The notes below the pieces were generated by a model. The model was not told the origin of the DNA, ran no database searches, and worked only from the letters and a program-made list of their open reading frames with translations. Positions 1-9,523 of a stretch of DNA of 64,000 nucleotides are shown here, piece after piece; the first letter of the stretch is position 1, and the number at the start of each line of letters is the position of its first letter. Both the position numbers and the translations under genes were made by a program. The DNA comes from Prinia subflava. Lineage: Eukaryota > Chordata > Aves > Passeriformes > Cisticolidae. The stretch covers positions 1-64,000 of the forward strand of contig NW_026961091.1 of the NCBI RefSeq assembly GCF_021018805.1, read 5' to 3'.

Positions 1-251
1 GTTTCTATAGTTTGCTTTCTGGAGTTGATCAAAACACAAGTCTTGTTAGTTGCTTGTGTTGCCAACCACCAGAGAAGCTGCTGCAGACACTTTCATGCCT
101 TATGCTTTCTTTGCTTACACTCTGTACCAGTTAGTGTTTCCCATGTCTATAGAGCAAGAGCAAAGCTGGTATTGCCTAATTTGGTAGAGTTCCATGTAAG
201 AGCAATGTAACATAAAGATTTGCTTTACAGAGTGAACTGTGATCTCTGCTT

Positions 252-505
252 TTGGTTTCCAGGGCTTGCTTTCTGGAGTTGATCAAAACACAAGTCTTGT
301 TAGTTGCTTGTGTTGCCAACCAGCAGAGAAGCTGCTGCAGACACTTTCATGCCTTATCCTTTACTTGCTTACACTCTGTACCAGTTAGTGTTTCCCATGT
401 CTATAGAGCAAGACCAAAGCTGGTATTGCCTAATTTGGTAGAGTTCCATGTAAGAGCTATGTAACATAAAGATTTGCTTTTCAGAGTGAACAGTGATCTC
501 TGCTT
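252..505 (+). repeat. Representative A' monomer (254 bp)
   Basis: A-like monomer told apart by 'ttccagggcttgc' at its start, 'aaccagcagag' in the middle and often 'tatcctttacttgc'. It is nearly always the monomer after an A and before a B. Some A' copies (for example 13669, 16686, 22212) carry 'gctttcttt' instead of 'cctttactt', so the 3' half can be exchanged with A. The copy at 59852 has 'ttccatggc' in place of 'ttccagggc'. Confidence 0.93.
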
Positions 506-574
506 TTGGTTTCCATGGCTTGCTTTCTGGAGTTGATGAAAACACAAGTCATGTTAGTTGTTTGTGCTGCCAAC

Positions 575-591
575 CAGCAGAGAAGCTGCTG
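575..591. other. Short inverted repeat CAGCAG-AGAAG-CTGCTG (example in a B monomer)
   Basis: A perfect 6-bp stem with a 5-base loop lies near the centre of the monomer. It is intact in B, B', A' and the A copies that read 'aaccagcag'. It is weakened by one mismatch in A copies that read 'aaccaccag', and absent from C, which reads 'aatagagaagctgctg'. The sequence is certain. Any cruciform or protein-binding role is speculation. Confidence 0.7.
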
Positions 592-760
592 CAGACCCTC
601 TCTTGCCTTATCCATTACTGGCTTTTACGCTGCACCGGTTGGTGTCTTTCATGTCCATAGGAGGAGAACTAAAGCTGTTACTGCCTAATTTACTAAGTTT
701 CTGTGATAGAGCTATGTAACATAAAGATTTGCTTTACAGAGTGAACTGTGATCTCTGCTT

Positions 761-1124
761 TTGGTTTCTATGGTTTGCTTTCTGGAGTTGATCAAAACAC
801 AAGTCTTGGCTGTTGTTTGTGTTCTCAAGAAATAGAGAAGCTGCTGAAGGCGCTTTCCTGCCTTTTGCAGTACCGGTTTACACTTTGCACATGTATGTGT
901 TTTGCTTGTCACCAGACCACGAATAAAGGTGGGTACTTCCTAATTTGCTTGATTTCCATGAAAGAGCCATGTAACAGAAACCTTTCCTTTGACACTCCAC
1001 CGGTTGATGTTTCTCATGTCTATAGAGCAAGACCAAAGCTGTTACTGCTTAATTTGCTAAGTTTCCATGAAAGAGCACTGTAACATAAAGCTTTGCTTTT
1101 CCGAGTGAACAGTGGTTTCTGCTT
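761..1124 (+). repeat. Representative C monomer (364 bp)
   Basis: Long monomer, 110 bp longer than the others. Its 5' part matches A up to 'caagtcttg', then reads 'gctgttgtttgtgttc', 'aagaaatagag' and 'gctgctgaagg', so the PstI site is lost. It has AgeI sites in 'taccggttt' and 'caccggttgatg', an AATAAA in 'cacgaataaagg', and a HindIII site in 'cataaagctttgc'. Variants: 'ttctcaag' or 'ttcccaag'; 'aaggcgctt' or 'aaggccctt'; 'gatcaacacac' (10542, 11669, 20213, 33349, 41894); and 'cactaataaagg' in place of 'cacgaataaagg' in those five, which looks like loss of a CpG. Confidence 0.95.
878..1097 (+). repeat. Diverged 110-bp tandem duplication inside the C monomer
   Basis: Bases 878-987 and 988-1097 align end to end: 'tttacactttgcac' with 'tttgacactccacc', 'cctaatttgcttgatttcc' with 'cttaatttgctaagtttcc', and 'atgaaagagccatgtaaca' with 'atgaaagagcactgtaaca'. 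The second half corresponds to the 3' part of A and B monomers, so the extra 110 bp is an old copy of it. The halves have diverged far more than neighbouring C copies, so the duplication came before amplification of the higher-order repeats. The same structure recurs in the other complete C monomers. Confidence 0.88.
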
Positions 1125-1379
1125 TTGGTTTCCATGGCTTGCTTTCTGGAGTTGATGAAAACACAAGTCATGTTAGTTGTTTGTGCTGCCAACCAGCAGA
1201 GAAGCTGCTGCAGACCCTCTCTTGCTTTATCCATTACTGGCTTTTACGCTGCACCGGTTGGTGTCTTTCATGTCCATAGAAGGAGAACTAAAGCTGTTAC
1301 TGCCTAATTTACTAAGTTTCTGTGATAGAGCTATGTAACATACAGATTTGCTTTACAGAATGAACAGTGATCTCTGCTT
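1125..1379 (+). repeat. Representative B monomer (255 bp)
   Basis: Diagnostic features are an NcoI site in 'ttccatggcttgc', 'gatgaaaacac' (which breaks the TTGATCAA palindrome of A and C), 'gtgctgccaaccagcag', 'ccctctcttgc', 'cattactggcttttacgc', an AgeI site in 'caccggttgg', and 'tactaagtttctgtg'. Sub-variants are 'cataggagg' versus 'catagaagg', 'cagacactctc' versus 'cagaccctctc', and 'cataaag' versus 'catacag' near the 3' end. It is the invariable successor of C and also occurs after A and A'. Confidence 0.95.
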
Positions 1380-1633
1380 TTGGTTTCTATAGTTTGCTTT
1401 CTGGAGTTGATCAAAACACAAGTCTTGTTAGTTGCTTGTGTTGCCAACCACCAGAGAAGCTGCTGCAGACACTTTCATGCCTTATGCTTTCTTTGCTTAC
1501 ACTCTGTACCAGTTAGTGTTTCCCATGTCTATAGAGCAAGACCAAAGCTGGTATTGCCTAATTTGGTAGAGTTCCATGTAAGAGCTATGTAACATAAAGA
1601 TTTGCTTTACAGAGTGAACAGTGATCTCTGCTT
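1380..1633 (+). repeat. Representative A monomer (254 bp)
   Basis: Type example of family A. Diagnostic features are 'ttctatagtttgc' or 'ttctatggtttgc' at the start, the 8-bp palindrome TTGATCAA, usually 'aaccaccagag' (sometimes 'aaccagcagag'), a PstI site CTGCAG at 1463-1468, 'gctttctttgctt', the 8-bp palindrome TCTATAGA, and 'gtagagttccatgtaagag'. Sub-variants used here to track copies are 'gagcaagagcaaag' versus 'gagcaagaccaaag', 'agagcaatg' versus 'agagctatg', 'tttgatag' versus 'tttggtag', and 'gctttactt' versus 'gctttcttt'. It encodes no credible protein. Confidence 0.95.
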
Positions 1634-2506
1634 TTGGTTTCTATGGTTTGCTTTCTGGAGTTGATCAAAACACAAGTCTTGGCTGTTGTTTGTGTTCCCA
1701 AGAAATAGAGAAGCTGCTGAAGGCGCTTTCCTGCCTTTTGCAGTACCGGTTTACACTTTGCACATGTATGTGTTTTGCTTGTCACCAGACCACGAATAAA
1801 GGTGGGTACTTCCTAATTTGCTTGATTTCCATGAAAGAGCCATGTAACAGAAACCTTTCCTTTGACACTCCACCGGTTGATGTTTCTCATGTCTATAGAG
1901 CAAGACCAAAGCTGTTACTGCTTAATTTGCTAAGTTTCCATGAAAGAGCACTGTAACATAAAGCTTTGCTTTTCCGAGTGAACAGTGGTTTCTGCTTTTG
2001 GTTTCCATGGCTTGCTTTCTGGAGTTGATGAAAACACAAGTCATGTTAGTTGTTTGTGCTGCCAACCAGCAGAGAAGCTGCTGCAGACCCTCTCTTGCTT
2101 TATCCATTACTGGCTTTTACGCTGCACCGGTTGGTGTCTTTCATGTCCATAGAAGGAGAACTAAAGCTGTTACTGCCTAATTTACTAAGTTTCTGTGATA
2201 GAGCTATGTAACATACAGATTTGCTTTACAGAATGAACAGTGATCTCTGCTTTTGGTTTCTATAGTTTGCTTTCTGGAGTTGATCAAAACACAAGTCTTG
2301 TTAGTTGCTTGTGTTGCCAACCACCAGAGAAGCTGCTGCAGACACTTTCATGCCTTATGCTTTCTTTGCTTACACTCTGTACCAGTTAGTGTTTCCCATG
2401 TCTATAGAGCAAGAGCAAAGCTGGTATTGCCTAATTTGATAGAGTTCCATGTATGAGCTATGTAACATAAAGATTTGCTTTTCAGAGTGAACAGTGATCT
2501 CTGCTT

Positions 2507-2760
2507 TTGGTTTCCATGGCTTGCTTTCTGGAGTTGATGAAAACACAAGTCATGTTAGTTGTTTGTGCTGCCAACCAGCAGAGAAGCTGCTGCAGACCCT
2601 CTCTTGCCTTATCCATTTCTGGCTTTTACGCTGCACCTTTGGTGTCTTTCATGTCCATAGAAGGAGAACTAAAGCTGTTACTGCCTAATTTACTAAGTTT
2701 CTGTGATAGAGCTATGTAACATAAAGATTTGCTTTACAGAGTGAACAGTGATCTCTGCTT
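2507..2760 (+). repeat. Representative B' monomer (254 bp)
   Basis: B variant with 'catttctggc' and 'cacctttggtg' instead of 'cattactggc' and 'caccggttggtg'. This removes the AgeI site and one base, which explains 254 rather than 255 bp. Every B' in the window is followed by C except the hybrid copy at 57090. Monomers at 10287, 19958, 33094 and 41639 are intermediates: they have 'catttctgg' but keep 'caccggttgg'. Confidence 0.93.
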
Positions 2761-3379
2761 TTGGTTTCTATGGTTTGCTTTCTGGAGTTGATCAAAACAC
2801 AAGTCTTGGCTGTTGTTTGTGTTCCCAAGAAATAGAGAAGCTGCTGAAGGCGCTTTCCTGCCTTTTGCAGTACCGGTTTACACTTTGCACATGTATGTGT
2901 TTTGCTTGTCACCAGACCACGAATAAAGGTGGGTACTTCCTAATTTGCTTGATTTCCATGAAAGAGCCATGTAACAGAAACCTTTCCTTTGACACTCCAC
3001 CGGTTGATGTTTCTCATGTCTATAGAGCAAGACCAAAGCTGTTACTGCTTAATTTGCAAAGTTTCCATGAAAGAGCACTGTAACATAAAGCTTTGCTTTT
3101 CCGAGTGAACAGTGGTTTCTGCTTTTGGTTTCCATGGCTTGCTTTCTGGAGTTGATGAAAACACAAGTCATGTTAGTTGTTTGTGCTGCCAACCAGCAGA
3201 GAAGCTGCTGCAGACACTCTCTTGCTTTATCCATTACTGGCTTTTACGCTGCACCGGTTGGTGTCTTTCATGTCCATAGAAGGAGAACTAAAGCTGTTAC
3301 TGCCTAATTTACTAAGTTTCTGTGATAGAGCTATGTAACATACAGATTTGCTTTACAGAGTGAACAGTGATCTCTGCTT

Positions 3380-5379
3380 TTGGTTTCTATAGTTTGCTTT
3401 CTGGAGTTGATCAAAACACAAGTCTTGTTAGTTGCTTGTGTTGCCAACCACCAGAGAAGCTGCTGCAGACACTTTCATGCCTTATGCTTTCTTTGCTTAC
3501 ACTCTGTACCAGTTAGTGTTTCCCATGTCTATAGAGCAAGACCAAAGCTGGTATTGCCTAATTTGGTAGAGTTCCATGTAAGAGCTATGTAACATAAAGA
3601 TTTGCTTTACAGAGTGAACAGTGATCTCTGCTTTTGGTTTCTATGGTTTGCTTTCTGGAGTTGATCAAAACACAAGTCTTGGCTGTTGTTTGTGTTCCCA
3701 AGAAATAGAGAAGCTGCTGAAGGCGCTTTCCTGCCTTTTGCAGTACCGGTTTACACTTTGCACATGTATGTGTTTTGCTTGTCACCAGACCACGAATAAA
3801 GGTGGGTACTTCCTAATTTGCTTGATTTCCATGAAAGAGCCATGTAACAGAAACCTTTCCTTTGACACTCCACCGGTTGATGTTTCTCATGTCTATAGAG
3901 CAAGACCAAAGCTGTTACTGCTTAATTTGCTAAGTTTCCATGAAAGAGCACTGTAACATAAAGCTTTGCTTTTCCGAGTGAACAGTGGTTTCTGCTTTTG
4001 GTTTCCATGGCTTGCTTTCTGGAGTTGATGAAAACACAAGTCATGTTAGTTGTTTGTGCTGCCAACCAGCAGAGAAGCTGCTGCAGACCCTCTCTTGCTT
4101 TATCCATTACTGGCTTTTACGCTGCACCGGTTGGTGTCTTTCATGTCCATAGAAGGAGAACTAAAGCTGTTACTGCCTAATTTACTAAGTTTCTGTGATA
4201 GAGCTATGTAACATACAGATTTGCTTTACAGAATGAACAGTGATCTCTGCTTTTGGTTTCTATAGTTTGCTTTCTGGAGTTGATCAAAACACAAGTCTTG
4301 TTAGTTGCTTGTGTTGCCAACCACCAGAGAAGCTGCTGCAGACACTTTCATGCCTTATGCTTTCTTTGCTTACACTCTGTACCAGTTAGTGTTTCCCATG
4401 TCTATAGAGCAAGAGCAAAGCTGGTATTGCCTAATTTGATAGAGTTCCATGTATGAGCTATGTAACATAAAGATTTGCTTTTCAGAGTGAACAGTGATCT
4501 CTGCTTTTGGTTTCCATGGCTTGCTTTCTGGAGTTGATGAAAACACAAGTCATGTTAGTTGTTTGTGCTGCCAACCAGCAGAGAAGCTGCTGCAGACCCT
4601 CTCTTGCCTTATCCATTTCTGGCTTTTACGCTGCACCTTTGGTGTCTTTCATGTCCATAGAAGGAGAACTAAAGCTGTTACTGCCTAATTTACTAAGTTT
4701 CTGTGATAGAGCTATGTAACATAAAGATTTGCTTTACAGAGTGAACAGTGATCTCTGCTTTTGGTTTCTATGGTTTGCTTTCTGGAGTTGATCAAAACAC
4801 AAGTCTTGGCTGTTGTTTGTGTTCCCAAGAAATAGAGAAGCTGCTGAAGGCGCTTTCCTGCCTTTTGCAGTACCGGTTTACACTTTGCACATGTATGTGT
4901 TTTGCTTGTCACCAGACCACGAATAAAGGTGGGTACTTCCTAATTTGCTTGATTTCCATGAAAGAGCCATGTAACAGAAACCTTTCCTTTGACACTCCAC
5001 CGGTTGATGTTTCTCATGTCTATAGAGCAAGACCAAAGCTGTTACTGCTTAATTTGCAAAGTTTCCATGAAAGAGCACTGTAACATAAAGCTTTGCTTTT
5101 CCGAGTGAACAGTGGTTTCTGCTTTTGGTTTCCATGGCTTGCTTTCTGGAGTTGATGAAAACACAAGTCATGTTAGTTGTTTGTGCTGCCAACCAGCAGA
5201 GAAGCTGCTGCAGACACTCTCTTGCTTTATCCATTACTGGCTTTTACGCTGCACCGGTTGGTGTCTTTCATGTCCATAGAAGGAGAACTAAAGCTGTTAC
5301 TGCCTAATTTACTAAGTTTCTGTGATAGAGCTATGTAACATACAGATTTGCTTTACAGAGTGAACAGTGATCTCTGCTT
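3380..5379 (+). repeat. 2000-bp unit, copy 2 (direct tandem duplicate of copy 1)
   Basis: Monomers at 3380 A, 3634 C, 3998 B, 4253 A, 4507 B', 4761 C and 5125 B repeat copy 1 at an exact offset of 2000 bp. I saw no substitutions or indels when reading the two in parallel. The corresponding place in the 6762-8761 relative holds a single copy. Confidence 0.92.
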
Positions 5380-6761
5380 TTGGTTTCTATAGTTTGCTTT
5401 CTGGAGTTGATCAAAACACAAGTCTTGTTAGTTGCTTGTGTTGCCAACCACCAGAGAAGCTGCTGCAGACACTTTCATGCCTTATGCTTTCTTTGCTTAC
5501 ACTCTGTACCAGTTAGTGTTTCCCATGTCTATAGAGCAAGAGCAAAGCTGGTATTGCCTAATTTGGTAGAGTTCCATGTAAGAGCAATGTAACATAAAGA
5601 TTTGCTTTACAGAGTGAACTGTGATCTCTGCTTTTGGTTTCCAGGGCTTGCTTTCTGGAGTTGATCAAAACACAAGTCTTGTTAGTTGCTTGTGTTGCCA
5701 ACCAGCAGAGAAGCTGCTGCAGACACTTTCATGCCTTATCCTTTACTTGCTTACACTCTGTACCAGTTAGTGTTTCCCATGTCTATAGAGCAAGACCAAA
5801 GCTGGTATTGCCTAATTTGGTAGAGTTCCATGTAAGAGCTATGTAACATAAAGATTTGCTTTTCAGAGTGAACAGTGATCTCTGCTTTTGGTTTCCATGG
5901 CTTGCTTTCTGGAGTTGATGAAAACACAAGTCATGTTAGTTGTTTGTGCTGCCAACCAGCAGAGAAGCTGCTGCAGACCCTCTCTTGCCTTATCCATTAC
6001 TGGCTTTTACGCTGCACCGGTTGGTGTCTTTCATGTCCATAGGAGGAGAACTAAAGCTGTTACTGCCTAATTTACTAAGTTTCTGTGATAGAGCTATGTA
6101 ACATAAAGATTTGCTTTACAGAGTGAACTGTGATCTCTGCTTTTGGTTTCTATGGTTTGCTTTCTGGAGTTGATCAAAACACAAGTCTTGGCTGTTGTTT
6201 GTGTTCTCAAGAAATAGAGAAGCTGCTGAAGGCGCTTTCCTGCCTTTTGCAGTACCGGTTTACACTTTGCACATGTATGTGTTTTGCTTGTCACCAGACC
6301 ACGAATAAAGGTGGGTACTTCCTAATTTGCTTGATTTCCATGAAAGAGCCATGTAACAGAAACCTTTCCTTTGACACTCCACCGGTTGATGTTTCTCATG
6401 TCTATAGAGCAAGACCAAAGCTGTTACTGCTTAATTTGCTAAGTTTCCATGAAAGAGCACTGTAACATAAAGCTTTGCTTTTCCGAGTGAACAGTGGTTT
6501 CTGCTTTTGGTTTCCATGGCTTGCTTTCTGGAGTTGATGAAAACACAAGTCATGTTAGTTGTTTGTGCTGCCAACCAGCAGAGAAGCTGCTGCAGACCCT
6601 CTCTTGCTTTATCCATTACTGGCTTTTACGCTGCACCGGTTGGTGTCTTTCATGTCCATAGAAGGAGAACTAAAGCTGTTACTGCCTAATTTACTAAGTT
6701 TCTGTGATAGAGCTATGTAACATACAGATTTGCTTTACAGAATGAACAGTGATCTCTGCTT
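5380..6761 (+). repeat. Module A-A'-B-C-B (1382 bp)
   Basis: Monomers at 5380 A, 5634 A', 5888 B ('cataggagg'), 6143 C ('ttctcaag') and 6507 B. It is the complete version of the module cut by the left window edge. Confidence 0.92.
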
Positions 6762-8761
6762 TTGGTTTCTATAGTTTGCTTTCTGGAGTTGATCAAAACA
6801 CAAGTCTTGTTAGTTGCTTGTGTTGCCAACCACCAGAGAAGCTGCTGCAGACACTTTCATGCCTTATGCTTTCTTTGCTTACACTCTGTACCAGTTAGTG
6901 TTTCCCATGTCTATAGAGCAAGACCAAAGCTGGTATTGCCTAATTTGGTAGAGTTCCATGTAAGAGCTATGTAACATAAAGATTTGCTTTACAGAGTGAA
7001 CAGTGATCTCTGCTTTTGGTTTCTATGGTTTGCTTTCTGGAGTTGATCAAAACACAAGTCTTGGCTGTTGTTTGTGTTCCCAAGAAATAGAGAAGCTGCT
7101 GAAGGCGCTTTCCTGCCTTTTGCAGTACCGGTTTACACTTTGCACATGTATGTGTTTTGCTTGTCACCAGACCACGAATAAAGGTGGGTACTTCCTAATT
7201 TGCTTGATTTCCATGAAAGAGCCATGTAACAGAAACCTTTCCTTTGACACTCCACCGGTTGATGTTTCTCATGTCTATAGAGCAAGACCAAAGCTGTTAC
7301 TGCTTAATTTGCTAAGTTTCCATGAAAGAGCACTGTAACATAAAGCTTTGCTTTTCCGAGTGAACAGTGGTTTCTGCTTTTGGTTTCCATGGCTTGCTTT
7401 CTGGAGTTGATGAAAACACAAGTCATGTTAGTTGTTTGTGCTGCCAACCAGCAGAGAAGCTGCTGCAGACCCTCTCTTGCTTTATCCATTACTGGCTTTT
7501 ACGCTGCACCGGTTGGTGTCTTTCATGTCCATAGAAGGAGAACTAAAGCTGTTACTGCCTAATTTACTAAGTTTCTGTGATAGAGCTATGTAACATACAG
7601 ATTTGCTTTACAGAATGAACAGTGATCTCTGCTTTTGGTTTCTATAGTTTGCTTTCTGGAGTTGATCAAAACACAAGTCTTGTTAGTTGCTTGTGTTGCC
7701 AACCACCAGAGAAGCTGCTGCAGACACTTTCATGCCTTATGCTTTCTTTGCTTACACTCTGTACCAGTTAGTGTTTCCCATGTCTATAGAGCAAGAGCAA
7801 AGCTGGTATTGCCTAATTTGATAGAGTTCCATGTATGAGCTATGTAACATAAAGATTTGCTTTTCAGAGTGAACAGTGATCTCTGCTTTTGGTTTCCATG
7901 GCTTGCTTTCTGGAGTTGATGAAAACACAAGTCATGTTAGTTGTTTGTGCTGCCAACCAGCAGAGAAGCTGCTGCAGACCCTCTCTTGCCTTATCCATTT
8001 CTGGCTTTTACGCTGCACCTTTGGTGTCTTTCATGTCCATAGAAGGAGAACTAAAGCTGTTACTGCCTAATTTACTAAGTTTCTGTGATAGAGCTATGTA
8101 ACATAAAGATTTGCTTTACAGAGTGAACAGTGATCTCTGCTTTTGGTTTCTATGGTTTGCTTTCTGGAGTTGATCAAAACACAAGTCTTGGCTGTTGTTT
8201 GTGTTCCCAAGAAATAGAGAAGCTGCTGAAGGCGCTTTCCTGCCTTTTGCAGTACCGGTTTACACTTTGCACATGTATGTGTTTTGCTTGTCACCAGACC
8301 ACGAATAAAGGTGGGTACTTCCTAATTTGCTTGATTTCCATGAAAGAGCCATGTAACAGAAACCTTTCCTTTGACACTCCACCGGTTGATGTTTCTCATG
8401 TCTATAGAGCAAGACCAAAGCTGTTACTGCTTAATTTGCAAAGTTTCCATGAAAGAGCACTGTAACATAAAGCTTTGCTTTTCCGAGTGAACAGTGGTTT
8501 CTGCTTTTGGTTTCCATGGCTTGCTTTCTGGAGTTGATGAAAACACAAGTCATGTTAGTTGTTTGTGCTGCCAACCAGCAGAGAAGCTGCTGCAGACACT
8601 CTCTTGCTTTATCCATTACTGGCTTTTACGCTGCACCGGTTGGTGTCTTTCATGTCCATAGAAGGAGAACTAAAGCTGTTACTGCCTAATTTACTAAGTT
8701 TCTGTGATAGAGCTATGTAACATACAGATTTGCTTTACAGAGTGAACAGTGATCTCTGCTT
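6762..8761 (+). repeat. 2000-bp unit, copy 3: A-C-B + A-B'-C-B
   Basis: Monomers at 6762 A, 7016 C, 7380 B, 7635 A, 7889 B', 8143 C and 8507 B. It matches copies 1 and 2 in order and sub-variants, including 'tatgagc' in the A at 7635. Here the unit is single, not doubled. Confidence 0.92.
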
Positions 8762-9523
8762 TTGGTTTCTATAGTTTGCTTTCTGGAGTTGATCAAAACA
8801 CAAGTCTTGTTAGTTGCTTGTGTTGCCAACCACCAGAGAAGCTGCTGCAGACACTTTCATGCCTTATGCTTTCTTTGCTTACACTCTGTACCAGTTAGTG
8901 TTTCCCATGTCTATAGAGCAAGAGCAAAGCTGGTATTGCCTAATTTGGTAGAGTTCCATGTAAGAGCAATGTAACATAAAGATTTGCTTTACAGAGTGAA
9001 CTGTGATCTCTGCTTTTGGTTTCCAGGGCTTGCTTTCTGGAGTTGATCAAAACACAAGTCTTGTTAGTTGCTTGTGTTGCCAACCAGCAGAGAAGCTGCT
9101 GCAGACACTTTCATGCCTTATCCTTTACTTGCTTACACTCTGTACCAGTTAGTGTTTCCCATGTCTATAGAGCAAGAGCAAAGCTGGTATTGCCTAATTT
9201 GGTAGAGTTCCATGTAAGAGCAATGTAACATAAAGATTTGCTTTACAGAGTGAACTGTGATCTCTGCTTTTGGTTTCCAGGGCTTGCTTTCTGGAGTTGA
9301 TCAAAACACAAGTCTTGTTAGTTGCTTGTGTTGCCAACCACCAGAGAAGCTGCTGCAGACACTTTCATGCCTTATGCTTTCTTTGCTTACACTCTGTACC
9401 AGTTAGTGTTTCCCATGTCTATAGAGCAAGAGCAAAGCTGGTATTGCCTAATTTGGTAGAGTTCCATGTAAGAGCAATGTAACATAAAGATTTGCTTTAC
9501 AGAGTGAACTGTGATCTCTGCTT
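8762..9523 (+). repeat. A-A'-A run with mosaic monomers
   Basis: Monomers at 8762 (A), 9016 and 9270. The one at 9016 has an A'-type 5' part ('ccaggg', 'aaccagcag', 'cctttactt') joined to an A-type 3' part ('gagcaagagc', 'agagcaatg'). The one at 9270 begins 'ccaggg' like A' but continues 'aaccaccag' and 'gctttcttt' like A. These mixtures look like products of unequal exchange or gene conversion inside monomers. Confidence 0.88.

Larger units (their letters stand above)
1..1379 (+). repeat. Module A-A'-B-C-B, first base pairs cut by window edge
   Basis: Monomers start at -2 (A, 'gagcaagagc' and 'agagcaatg' sub-variants), 252 (A'), 506 (B, 'cataggagg'), 761 (C, 'ttctcaag') and 1125 (B, ending in 'gaatgaacag'). 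By eye it matches 5383-6761 base for base, an offset of 5382 bp. The array therefore extends to the left of this window. Confidence 0.92.
1380..3379 (+). repeat. 2000-bp unit, copy 1: A-C-B + A-B'-C-B
   Basis: Monomers start at 1380 A, 1634 C, 1998 B, 2253 A ('gagcaagagc', 'tttgatag', 'tatgagc'), 2507 B', 2761 C ('ttgcaaag' 3' end) and 3125 B ('cagacactctc'). The first part is 873 bp and the second 1127 bp. The same order and sub-variants recur at 3380 and 6762. Confidence 0.93.

Noticed and set aside
240..264. 'tgcttttggtttccag' before each A' as a 3' splice site
   Set aside because: The pyrimidine-rich tract and AG fit a splice acceptor loosely, but there is no exon or donor. The same position reads 'ttccatgg' or 'ttctatgg' in the other families.
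911..929. AATAAA in 'cacgaataaagg' of C monomers as a polyadenylation signal
   Set aside because: It is a six-base motif expected by chance. No downstream GU-rich element or gene was seen, and it varies to 'cactaataaagg' or 'cacaaataaagg'.
748..1083. 111-codon open frame in each C monomer, cysteine-rich
   Set aside because: It begins at GTG, recurs only because C monomers are homogenised, extends across the old internal duplication and resembles no family I know. There is no sign of coding constraint or of promoter or splice context.
1380..1592. 60-75-codon open frames in A and B monomers, and 61-66-codon frames on the minus strand
   Set aside because: The plus-strand frames start at TTG or GTG and end at the shared 'tgtaa', and the minus-strand frames are antisense to the same repeats. 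They are by-products of repeat identity. One-base indels in some copies change frame with no sign of selection.
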